Source: UBA9676 sp036522155 (GTDB lineage Bacteria > Actinomycetota > Actinomycetes > Streptosporangiales > Streptosporangiaceae). Taken from it: DNA of 64,000 nt. Position 1 is the first letter of the stretch; each line of letters opens with the position of its first letter. The position numbers were made by a program, and so were the translations under genes. This document shows positions 14,567 to 23,700 of this stretch, one piece after another. Under the pieces are notes generated by a model. That model was not told the DNA's origin, made no database searches, and saw only the letters and a program-made list of their open reading frames with translations. The DNA is taken from assembly GCA_036522155.1 (NCBI GenBank), contig DATDGI010000072.1, forward strand, positions 1 to 64,000. Direction: 5' to 3'.

Positions 14567-16885
14567 TCAGCCGCGGGCGACGGCGTCCAGGCTCTCCCGT
14601 ACCGCGGCGGTCAGCGAGTCGCCGGCGGGCAGTACCCGTTCGCAGTCGGCCAGCGTGTCCCGCAGCAGCGCCCTCGCCTCCGGGACCCGGCCCACGGCGT
14701 AGTAGGCGTGGGCGAGGTTCGCCCGGGCGGCCAGGGTGTCCGGGTGGTGGGCGCCGAGCACCCGCTGGCAATCCGTCCGGTTGCGCTCGTACAGGGGAAG
14801 CGCGCTGGCCATCCGGCCGGCCGAATGGTAGGCGGAGGCGAGGTTGCCCATCGCCCCCAGGGTTTCCGGGTGATCGGGCCCATGGACTTGCTCGCGGCTG
14901 GTCAGGGCCCGCTCGAACAGCGGCAGCGCATCCTTCAGCCGCCGGGCCGTGTGGTAGGCGGTCGCCAGCGCACTGACCGAGGCGATGGTGTCCGGGTGAT
15001 CGGGGCCGAGCACGCGGTCACGGTCGGCCAGGGTCCGCTGGCTGGTGGCAACGGCGTCCTTCATCCGGCCCGCCGCCAGGTAGCCGCTGGCCAGGCTGGC
15101 CCGGGTGGCCATGGTGCCGGGGTGATCGGCCCCGTCCCGGCGCTCACGGTCGGCCAGCGTGCGCCGGGCCTGCCTGATCGCATCATGCGGCCGTCCCGCC
15201 TGCTGGTAGGCGGCCACCAGCAGGTCCTGGACCGCCAGCGGGTCGGTGCCATCGGGCACGCTGCCCCGGTCCCCGGCGGCCAGCACCCCCTCCAGCACGG
15301 TGATCGCCCGGGCCGGCTGCCCGGCGGCCAGCAGCGCGTTGCCCAGATCCGTCTGGGCGGCCAGGGTGGTGGGATGGTCGGGGCCGAGCACCCGCGTCCG
15401 GGCATCCGCGGTCCGCTGGTACAGAAGGACCGCCTCGGTACCGCGCCCGGCGGCCAGCAGCGCGCTGGCCAGCCGGTCGGCGGCGGTCAGGGTGTCCTGA
15501 TGGCCGGGGCCGAGCATCCGCTCGCTGGCCACGGCCAGCGCCTGCCAGTGGCCGACGGCGGGCCCGGTCAGCCCGGCACTGTCCAGGCTGCGCCCGGCCT
15601 GGAAGAGCAGCGCGTGGCCGCCGGCGGCCCACAGCGCCCCGGCCGCGGCCTCCTGCAGGCTGGACGCACAGCAGCGCAGCGCGTCAGCCAGCCCGGCCCG
15701 CGCGCCATCGGCCGGCCAGGCCTGCAGCAGCGCCCGGGCGGCCGCGGCCGCCGCCTGGTCCCGCATCTGCTCCGGGGTGGCCGCCCTGACCGCCGCCTGC
15801 ACGACCGGGTGGATCCGGACGGTCCGGGCCGTGCTGGCCTGGTCGATCGTGAGCAGGCCGGTTCGCTCCAGGCTGAGCAGCGCACCGCGGGTGCGTTTCG
15901 GATCCGGTATGCCGCCGGCGCCGAAGGCGGCGACGAACTCACACACCGCCTGGGTGGTGAACACCTCGCCCGGAATCCCGTGACAGTCGAGCAGCGAGGC
16001 CAGCGCCAGGCAGGCCTGGGCCAGGCGGCCGGCTGACAGCTGGTCGGCCTGCTCGATCGAGAGCGTCCAGGTGACGGCCTTGGCCGAGGGCTCGCCGCCA
16101 ACGGCGTCGGCTATCTGCTCGCGCCGCCGGGCGAACAGGTCCCGGTAGTCGCGGCAGCTCAGCCCGGAGCTGGCGATCGTGGCGCTGGCCTGCGCCAGGG
16201 CCAGCGGCTCGCGGCCCAGGTCGGACAGCAGGTCGACGGCGCCGACCCGCTGGTCGGGATCGGTGCTCAGGCGGCCCATGAGATAGGTCAGCGCTTCGTG
16301 CGGGCTGAACACCCCGACCGGGAAGACCAGCGGATTGGGCAGCTGGCTGAGCGCGTCCGGATCCCGGGTGGTGATCAGCACCCGGCCGGCCGGCCCGGCC
16401 GGCCACAGGCCGTCCAGATCGGCCGGGTCGGCCAGGTCGTCCAGCACCACCAGCCAGGGCCGTCCGGTACTCGCCAGCCAGCCGGTGAAGCGGGTAGCGG
16501 CGGTCTCTGCGTCGCCGCCGGGCGCCGGCCCGGCCGACGGCCCGGAGGCCTGTGCGTAACTGGCCATGATGGAAGCGCGGCTGGTGGCGGTCACCCAGAC
16601 CAGGACCTCGGCCTGGCCGGCGTGCCAGAGCGATCCGGCGAGGTAGGCGGCCAGCTGGGTCTTGCCGGTCCCGCCCGGCCAGTCGGGCTGGTGGCGAGAT
16701 CGCGACTCGGCGGCGGTGAGGGCCACGGCCTGGCCCAGGGTGAGCGCTTGGGCCAGGCCGCCCGCCGACTCGGGGCGGTTGCTGAAGCAGTCGGCCAGCG
16801 GCGGAACCGCACCCGACCGGACCGGCGCCGGCCCGCGCAGGTCTGGTTGACCGGGTGGCACCGTAGCTAGCGACTCGCTGTCCAC
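14567..16885 (-). CDS. NB-ARC/TPR protein (signal-transduction ATPase-like)
   Basis: The 772-residue protein starts at a GTG. An NB-ARC-like NTPase region covers about residues 40-330: the P loop reads W69-P-G-G-T-G-K-T76, where the usual first Gly is Trp; a Walker-B-like LVVLDDLADP follows, then RVLITTRD and a WTLSIEQADQL motif. A winged-helix-like segment is followed by about eight kinesin-light-chain-type tetratricopeptide repeats (roughly 440-750), each with the LGPDHPxTL or similar signature. Such proteins are STAND-type regulators in actinobacteria. It shares the strand of the pqq operon, 217 bp upstream of pqqA. A role in controlling pqq is only a guess. Confidence 0.82.
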   Translation of the reverse strand: MDSESLATVPPGQPDLRGPAPVRSGAVPPLADCFSNRPESAGGLAQALTLGQAVALTAAESRSRHQPDWPGGTGKTQLAAYLAGSLWHAGQAEVLVWVTATSRASIMASYAQASGPSAGPAPGGDAETAATRFTGWLASTGRPWLVVLDDLADPADLDGLWPAGPAGRVLITTRDPDALSQLPNPLVFPVGVFSPHEALTYLMGRLSTDPDQRVGAVDLLSDLGREPLALAQASATIASSGLSCRDYRDLFARRREQIADAVGGEPSAKAVTWTLSIEQADQLSAGRLAQACLALASLLDCHGIPGEVFTTQAVCEFVAAFGAGGIPDPKRTRGALLSLERTGLLTIDQASTARTVRIHPVVQAAVRAATPEQMRDQAAAAAARALLQAWPADGARAGLADALRCCASSLQEAAAGALWAAGGHALLFQAGRSLDSAGLTGPAVGHWQALAVASERMLGPGHQDTLTAADRLASALLAAGRGTEAVLLYQRTADARTRVLGPDHPTTLAAQTDLGNALLAAGQPARAITVLEGVLAAGDRGSVPDGTDPLAVQDLLVAAYQQAGRPHDAIRQARRTLADRERRDGADHPGTMATRASLASGYLAAGRMKDAVATSQRTLADRDRVLGPDHPDTIASVSALATAYHTARRLKDALPLFERALTSREQVHGPDHPETLGAMGNLASAYHSAGRMASALPLYERNRTDCQRVLGAHHPDTLAARANLAHAYYAVGRVPEARALLRDTLADCERVLPAGDSLTAAVRESLDAVARG

Positions 16886-17082
16886 GGCTGTCTCACCCGT
16901 GCCTTTTTATCCCGCGCACCCGAACCTCCACCGCGGCGCTATTCGTGGGCGGCCCAACAATACGGTGAATCTGGGAAGCACGATGACAATTGGCGCGCAA
17001 TGGCCCAGGATGGTGCATCGGCGGCAGTGATCGGGCGGGCTGAGAGCGCCGGGCTCCGCCCGCGATCGATCCAGGAGTGATC

Positions 17083-19110
17083 ATGAGCGCATTCAGCGCA
17101 CCTAGTCCGGAACGATCGCCTGCCGGGCGCAGGACGATCCGGGCCACCTTCATCACCATGGTGCTGGTGCCGGTGATTTCCATGCTCGTGGTCTGGGGAT
17201 TGCTGCTGGCCGGCGTGTTCGGCGGGGCGCTAGCTGATCCAGATGCGCCGGGACGGGATCACCAAGACGTGGCCGACATCTTTTTGGTGGTCGGCGCAGC
17301 CCTGGTCATCATCCTCATCTCGGTCGCGCTGATGGGATTGTTCGCCCGGCGGATTGCTCACGATATTGGCGGCCTGGAGGTAACCGTCCAGCATCTCGCC
17401 GATGAAGAGATGCCTCAGCTGGTGGAAAAGCTCCGCCGCGGCGAGCAGGTGACGGGCTCCGAAGCGCGTCCGCCGTCGCAAGCGGTGACGGCCGAGGTCG
17501 CTCATGCGGAAGCGGCCATCGCCAGCCTGCAAAGCACGGCGGCGGCGGCCGCCGCCGGCGAGGCCAGCCTGCGCAACGGCATCGGGCAGGTCTTCGTCAG
17601 CCTGGCCCGGCGGAACCAGTCGCTGCTGCAGCGGCAGTTGCGCCTCATCGACGCGCTTGAGCAGAAGGCCTCCGACCCGGCCACCCTGGCCGACCTGTTC
17701 CCGCTGGACCACCTGACCACCCGGATGCGGCGGCACGCCGAAGGCCTGATCATCTTGTCCGGCGCCGCCCCCGGGCGGTCGTGGAGCGAGCCGGTGCCGG
17801 TCATCGATGTGATCCGCGGCGCGGTCGCCGAGGTGGAGGACTACAAGCGGGTCACGGTGCTGACCCGGGCCGAGGACGCGGTAGCCGGGCAGGCGGTGGC
17901 AGACATGATCCACCTGCTGGCCGAGCTGATCGAGAACGCGACGCTGTCCTCCCCGTCCGGCACCCGGGTCGAGGTCCGGGCCGAGCGGGTGGCCAACGGC
18001 TTCGCCATCGAGGTGGACGACCGGGGCCTGGGCATCGAGGCCGGGCAGCTGGCGGCGATCAACACGCAACTGGCCCACCCACCGGACTTCGACCTGGCCA
18101 ACGCCGACCAGCTTGGCCTGTTCGTGGTGGGCAAGCTGGCGGCCCGGCACGGCGTCCGGGTCGCGCTGCGCCCCTCCCCCTACGGCGGAACCACCGCCGT
18201 CGTGCTGATGCCCAACAGCATCGTGGTGCCGCTGAACGTGACCGACGCCGCCACCCAGCCGGACCTCCGGGCCCTTGGCCGGGGCGCCGACCTGGATCTG
18301 CCGACCGCCGACGCACTGGCCCTGCCCGGCCGCCGCCCGGTACCGCCCCTGCCGGCCGGCAGCAGCAGCCAGCGCGGCATCGGTGCCAGCCCGGCGGACC
18401 TGGCCCCGGCCACGGCCGGGTTCACCCCCTCGGCCCCCGAGTTCGCGCCCAGCCCCGACTTCACCCCCGGCGCCGACCTCACCCAAGGCCCGGCTGACCT
18501 CACCGCGAGCCCCGCCGATCTGGCCGGCGGCGCGGCCGCCGCCGGCCCCGGATCGGGGACGGACCCGTTCGGCGCCACCGGCTTCTCGCTGGGCCCGCCC
18601 GGTCCCAGTGCTGGCTCACCCGGCATCGGCTCGCTCAGCAGCCGATCGGCCGGCACCGGTCCGCCCGCGACGGACTCCTCCGTCTTCGCCCCGGACTCCT
18701 TCCGGCCAGCACCCCGGCCGGCCGGGACCGGCGGCGGGCCAGCGGCCCCGGGCGGCGCCGACGACGGCGCGGCGCCCGGCGCCCCGGGGTCCCTGGTTCC
18801 GGAGCCGCGGCCAGCGGCCGGCACCTACCGGGGCCTGCCCCGCCGCGTCCGGCAGGCCAGCCTCAACCCGCATCTGCGGGACACCTCGACGGCGGCGGCC
18901 CGTGCGGCGCAAGACGACGGCGCGGCTCCAGCCGACGACCGCAGTCCCGAGGCGGCGCGTGACCTCGTGGCCTCCCTGCAAAGTGGCTGGCAGCGTGGCC
19001 GCGAGACGGACCCGGCGGCGGCCCAGACCACCGACGGCGCAGACACGGCAGCCGCTGAGGAGCGGGACGGGCGGCACGGCGGCGAAGCGCCGCAGAACGG
19101 GGAGGGATGA
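17083..19110 (+). CDS. cvnA: conservon CvnA: membrane sensor histidine-kinase-like ATPase
   Basis: The ATG at 17083 has CAGGAG six bases upstream and gives 675 residues. Two membrane helices (about 22-48 and 66-88) bracket a short outside loop of about 20 residues, so the sensor part is minimal. A coiled region is followed by an HATPase domain: N box LAELIENATLSSP (about 280), G1 DDRGLGIE (about 312), G2 LGLFVVGKLAARHG and GGTTAVVLMP. A separate phosphoacceptor His domain is not obvious. Residues about 400-620 are a disordered Pro/Ala/Ser tail. CvnA sits with CvnB-D at the membrane in a G-protein-like signalling complex. Its stop overlaps the cvnB start. Confidence 0.9.
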   Translation: MSAFSAPSPERSPAGRRTIRATFITMVLVPVISMLVVWGLLLAGVFGGALADPDAPGRDHQDVADIFLVVGAALVIILISVALMGLFARRIAHDIGGLEVTVQHLADEEMPQLVEKLRRGEQVTGSEARPPSQAVTAEVAHAEAAIASLQSTAAAAAAGEASLRNGIGQVFVSLARRNQSLLQRQLRLIDALEQKASDPATLADLFPLDHLTTRMRRHAEGLIILSGAAPGRSWSEPVPVIDVIRGAVAEVEDYKRVTVLTRAEDAVAGQAVADMIHLLAELIENATLSSPSGTRVEVRAERVANGFAIEVDDRGLGIEAGQLAAINTQLAHPPDFDLANADQLGLFVVGKLAARHGVRVALRPSPYGGTTAVVLMPNSIVVPLNVTDAATQPDLRALGRGADLDLPTADALALPGRRPVPPLPAGSSSQRGIGASPADLAPATAGFTPSAPEFAPSPDFTPGADLTQGPADLTASPADLAGGAAAAGPGSGTDPFGATGFSLGPPGPSAGSPGIGSLSSRSAGTGPPATDSSVFAPDSFRPAPRPAGTGGGPAAPGGADDGAAPGAPGSLVPEPRPAAGTYRGLPRRVRQASLNPHLRDTSTAAARAAQDDGAAPADDRSPEAARDLVASLQSGWQRGRETDPAAAQTTDGADTAAAEERDGRHGGEAPQNGEG

Positions 19111-19538
19111 TGGAAGAACAGGCTGCGGCCGCGCCGGGACAGCAGCTGAGCTGGCTACTTGACGACCTCGGTGACCGGATCGAGCACTTCCGGCAGGCTG
19201 TCATCCTGTCCCGGGACGGACTGGCCGTCGCCGCCTCCCGGGATCTGAGCCGCGAGGACGCCGAGCATCTGTCCGCACTGGCGGCCGGGGTGCAGAGCCT
19301 GGCCCGGGGCGCGGGTGAGCACTTCGGGGTCGGCGAGGTCCGGCAGACCATCATCGAACTGGAGCAGGCGTTCCTGTTCGTCACCGCGGCCGGTCACGGC
19401 AGCTGCCTGGCCGTGCTGTGCTCCGCGAGCGCCGACGCCGGCCTGATGGCGTACGAGATGGCCATGCTGGTGAAGCGGGCCGGGCCCCACCTGGCCGCCC
19501 ATCCGCGATTCCCCGCCGCCCAGTATCCAGCAGAGTGA
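19107..19538 (+). CDS. cvnB: conservon CvnB: roadblock/LC7 domain protein
   Basis: The 143-residue protein is a single roadblock/LC7 domain with the usual pattern QLSWLLDDLGDRIEHFRQAV, ILSRDGLAVAASRDLS, an EDAEHLSALAAGVQSLARG helix and a LAVLCSASADAGLMAYEMAM end. In conservons this protein binds the GTPase CvnD and may act as its activator or scaffold. Start ATG overlaps the cvnA stop (ATGATGG), with GGGGAGGG upstream. A six-base gap separates it from cvnC. Confidence 0.93.
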   Translation: MMEEQAAAAPGQQLSWLLDDLGDRIEHFRQAVILSRDGLAVAASRDLSREDAEHLSALAAGVQSLARGAGEHFGVGEVRQTIIELEQAFLFVTAAGHGSCLAVLCSASADAGLMAYEMAMLVKRAGPHLAAHPRFPAAQYPAE

Positions 19539-19544
19539 GCCACC

Positions 19545-19922
19545 ATGCCCGCAGGCGACAAATGGGTCGACCGGAACGCAGGCCCAGTGGTCCGCCCCTA
19601 CGCGCTGACCGGCGGCCGCACCCAGCCCATCAGCGGCGGGGTGCTGGACCTGATCGCGGTGGTGGTCGCGGCCGGGCGGGGCGACGGTGCGGACGACCTT
19701 GGCCTCAGCCCGGAGCACCGCAGGATACTCGGGCTGTGCCGGTTGCCGGCCACGGTGGCGGACGTGGCCTCGGCCATCGCGCTGCCGGTCGGGGTGGTTA
19801 GGGTGCTGCTGGCCGACCTCATCCTGCAGGGCCGGATCAGGGTGATGACCCAGCGGCAAGCAGGCGACCACCCGAGCGCCGACCTGCTGAAGGAGGTGCT
19901 GCATGGGCTCCGATCCCTCTGA
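19545..19922 (+). CDS. cvnC: conservon CvnC: DUF742 protein
   Basis: The 125-residue DUF742 protein opens with DRNAGPVVRPYALTGGRTQP, the family hallmark, and continues as a winged-helix-like domain with ILGLCRLPATVADVASAIAL and VVRVLLADLILQGRIRV. Despite the helix-turn-helix look, it acts within the conservon complex and DNA binding is not shown. Its last 20 bases overlap the start of cvnD, so the two are translationally coupled. Confidence 0.92.
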   Translation: MPAGDKWVDRNAGPVVRPYALTGGRTQPISGGVLDLIAVVVAAGRGDGADDLGLSPEHRRILGLCRLPATVADVASAIALPVGVVRVLLADLILQGRIRVMTQRQAGDHPSADLLKEVLHGLRSL

Positions 19923-20556
19923 CGGCCCGGTCGAGGGCCTCCCGTTCGCCGCGTTCAAGATCCTCATCGCGGGCGGCTTCGGAGCCGGCAAGACCACCAT
20001 GGTCGGGGCCATCAGCGAGGTCCGGCCGCTGCACACCGAGGAGACACTCAGCAGCGTCGGCGCCGGCCACGATGACCTCAGCGGCCTGGAGCGCAAGCGC
20101 ACCACCACCGTCGCGATGGACTTCGGCCGCCTGACCATGAGCCCGAGCCTGGTGCTGTACCTGTTCGGGACCCCCGGCCAGGCGCGCTTCTGGTTCATGT
20201 GGGACGAACTGTCCTACGGCGCGCTGGGCGCGGTGGTGCTGGCCGATACCCGGCGGCTTGGTGACTGCTTCCCGTCGGTCGACTACTTCGAAAAGCGCCA
20301 GCTCCCGTTCATCGTCGCCATCAACTGCTTCGACGGGGCGCCGCAGTACGACCCGGAGGACGTGCGGATCGCGCTCGACCTCGACCCGCGGGTGCCGGCC
20401 CTGCTGTGCGACGCCCGCCAGCGTGAGTCGGTCAAGCAGGTCCTGATCACCCTGGTCGAGCATGTGCTGGTGACCAGGGCCCTGCAGGACGAGGCGGAGG
20501 CGCAGGAGTACGCCGACCCCGACCCCGACGCGCTGGCCAACCCCGGCTTCCCGTAA
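19903..20556 (+). CDS. cvnD: conservon CvnD: small GTP-binding protein
   Basis: The 217-residue GTPase has G1 GGFGAGKTT (24-32), a switch region with RKRTTTVAMDFG (65-75), G3 F88-G-T-P-G-Q93 and G4 N141-C-F-D144. A Gln follows the G3 PG, as in Ras-like proteins, but the Asp of canonical DxxG is replaced by the conservon-type FGTPGQ. An acidic, disordered tail closes the protein. CvnD is the output GTPase of the complex; in streptomycetes conservons affect aerial growth and antibiotic formation. Confidence 0.93.
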   Translation: MGSDPSDGPVEGLPFAAFKILIAGGFGAGKTTMVGAISEVRPLHTEETLSSVGAGHDDLSGLERKRTTTVAMDFGRLTMSPSLVLYLFGTPGQARFWFMWDELSYGALGAVVLADTRRLGDCFPSVDYFEKRQLPFIVAINCFDGAPQYDPEDVRIALDLDPRVPALLCDARQRESVKQVLITLVEHVLVTRALQDEAEAQEYADPDPDALANPGFP

Positions 20557-20724
20557 CCCTGGCCCGAGCCATCCCGCCGCGCCCGCGCGTGGTCCCGGCT
20601 TCGGCTCTCTGCGAACACCAGCCTGGCGGGCTACTCTGGCCCGCCTTTGTGCATGAAGGATGGGAACTCGGGCAGAGGCGGAGTCGTCGACAGGGCGGGG
20701 ACCAGCAGTGCGTGGAGGCACCAG

Positions 20725-23700
20725 ATGACCGAGCGGGCGGGCATCACCGAAGCCGGGCCAGGTGGCAGCGGCGACGACGGCCAGGACGACGCCGGCGAAG
20801 CCGAGCAGCCCGACACCCGCCGGGCTGAGCTGGTCGCCGCCGCCCAGGAGCAATGGGTGGCGGCCCTCACCGATCTCGGCGGGCGGAACACGCTGCTGTA
20901 CTACAAGGACCGCCGGTCCGGCACCCTGGATCTGGCCGCCGCCGACCCGGATGTGGTCGACCGCTGGCTGCGGACCGGGTCGGTCCGCCTCACCCGGCTG
21001 TTCCATGACGTGGACGTGCGCGCTGACGCCATCCGGCGGATGCAGGTGATCTACCGCAAGGCGCGGGAACTGACCGAGGAGCGCGGGCTGGCCGCGAGCT
21101 ACCTGGCCACCGGCATGGCCCGCTGGGACGAGCTGTTCCTGGAACCCGCCGCACCGGTGCTGCTGCGGCCGCTGACCATCAGCCCCACCCGCGCCCGGCA
21201 CGACGACTTCGACCTCGTACTGGACGAGGCGTCCGAGGTCAACCCGGTGCTGCTGCACAAGCTCGCCACCCAGTACGGCGCCGACACCGAGGGCCTGGCC
21301 GGGCAGGCGACCGACCCCGACCGGCTGGCCCGGCAACTGCGGGCGCTGGCCGCGGCGGCCGACATCCCGGGCTTTGACATCCGGGGCCGCCGGGTGATCG
21401 GCACGTTCACCTACGCCAAGCTGCCGATGGTCCGCGACCTGCAGAACGCGACCGAACTGCTGGCCGAAAGCGACGTGGTCGCGGCCATCGCCGGCGACCC
21501 GCACGCCCAGGCGGTGATCGCCGCCAGCGACGAGCCGGATCTGCGGCTGGACGCGATCCCGCCCGCCGACGACTACTCGATCCTGGACGCGGACTCCTCC
21601 CAGCGCAACGCGATCAACGCGGTCGTGCACGGGCGCAGCCTGGTGATCCACGGGCCGCCGGGGACCGGCAAGAGCCAGACCATCGCCAACCTGATCGCGA
21701 CCCTGGTGGCGCGCGGCCGCAAGGTGCTGTTCGTGGCCGAGAAACGGGCCGCGATCGACGCCGTGCTGACCCGGCTGAAGAACACCGACCTGGGCGAGGT
21801 GGTGCTCGACATCCACGACGGGACCCGGGACCGGCAGCGGATCGCCGCCGATCTCGGCGCCGCGCTCGACCGCGCCGGGCAGACCCCCGAGCCCAAGGTG
21901 GACGGCCTGTTCCGCCGCCTGGTGGACCGCCAGCAGCGACTGACCGAGCACGTCAGCGCGCTGCACCGGGTCCATCAGCCGTGGGGCATCACCCCGTACG
22001 CGGCCCAGTCGGCGCTGCTGGGCGTGCCGCCGGAAGCCCGGACCCCGGTCCGGCTCCCCGATACCGAACGGCTCACCGCCGAGACCGCCGAACGGCTGCG
22101 GGACGAGCTGCGCGAGTACGCCCACCTGGGCGGGTTCGGTTTCTCCCGGCTCAGCACCCCGTGGTACGGCGCGGACATCACCACCGCCGCCCACGCCCGG
22201 GACGCCCTGGCCATCTTGGCCAGGCTGACCGGCGAGACCTACCCGGCCGCGCGGGAGCGGATCGAGCGGGCCAACGCCCAGGCCGGGCTGCGCCCGCTGG
22301 CCAGCTACGAAGACTGGGGCCCGCGGCTGGCCCTGTTCCAGGGGGTACTGGCCACCTGGCAGCGGCTGTCCCCGCAGGTCTTCACCAGCGACCCGGCACG
22401 GCTCGCCGCCGCCACCGCCCCGCGCGGGGCCGGCTCCGCCGATCTCCCCGCCACGGCCACCAGCCCGGCCCTGGGCTGGCGGGAACGACGGTCACTGGCC
22501 AGGCAGGCCGGCGCCCTGTGGGTATCCGGCCAGCCGGCCGACGGCGAACTGCACCAGGCGCTGGCCGAGGCGGCCAGCCAGCTGGCCAGCTGGGAGCAGT
22601 TGCGGGTGGACGGCAGCCCACCGCGGGTACCGGACGGCCTGGCCGAGGCGGTGAACGTCTATCACGACTGCGATCAGCTGCTGAACCGCTTGCGCGGGTT
22701 CGTCCCCGTTCCCGGCGACGCCGGTCCCCTGCTGGCCGAGCTCAGCCACGACCTGGACGTGCCGTGGCGGCTGCCCCGGCTGTACGAGCTGAAGGGCGGG
22801 TTCGCGCAGGCCGGGCTGGGCCCGCTGCTCGACTGGCTGGCGGGCCAGGATCCGACCCCGGATCTGGCCGCCCAGGCCTTCGACTACGCCTGGTACTCGT
22901 CGTTCCTGGAGCACGTGCGGGTGCGCGACAGCCGTTATGCCGCCTATCCGGGTGACGCGCTGGACGAGATCGCCGATGACTTCCGCCGGCATGACACCGA
23001 GCATCTGGTGGCCAACCGGGCCCGGGTGCGGCGGGCGGTGGCCGACCGGCTGCGGGTGGCGCAGGAGCAGCACCCGCTGCAGGCCCGGGTGGTCCGCAAG
23101 CAGGCCGCGCTGCGGCGGCGGCACATGCCGCTGCGCCGGCTGCTCGACCAGGCCAGCGACGTGCTGTTCGCGGCCAAGCCCTGCTGGGCCATGTCGCCGC
23201 TGATGGTGAGCCAGGTGCTGCCCGCCTCCCGGCTGTTCGACGTGGTCATCTTTGACGAGGCGAGCCAGGTCACCCCGGCCGACGCGGTGCCGTCGATCAT
23301 GCGGGCGCACCAGGTCATCGTGGCCGGCGACGACCGGCAGCTGCCCCCGACCAACTTCTTCCGCCAGGTCAGCGACGGCGAGACCGACCCGGATGCGGAC
23401 GAGGACGGGCCGCTGGACGACGACAGCCTGGTGTCGTTCGGCTCCGGGTTCGAATCCATCCTCGACACCCTCCGGCCGCTGCTGCCCACCTCGCCGCTCA
23501 CCTGGCACTACCGCAGCCGGGATGAGCGGCTGGTGGCGTTCTCCAACGCGCGGATCTACGACGGTGCGCTGACCACCTTCCCCGGTGTGATCCGCGACGA
23601 CTGCCTGCGGCACGTGGTGGTCAGCCAGCACCCCACGGCGGCGGACGGCGACGCGGCGGTGGCCAGCGAGGCCGAGGCGGTGGTCGGCCTGGTGCTGGCC

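Noticed and set aside
20647..20724. An earlier TTG start for the helicase.
   Set aside because: The ATG at 20725 has an ideal GGAGG site, while the extra 26 residues look non-coding.
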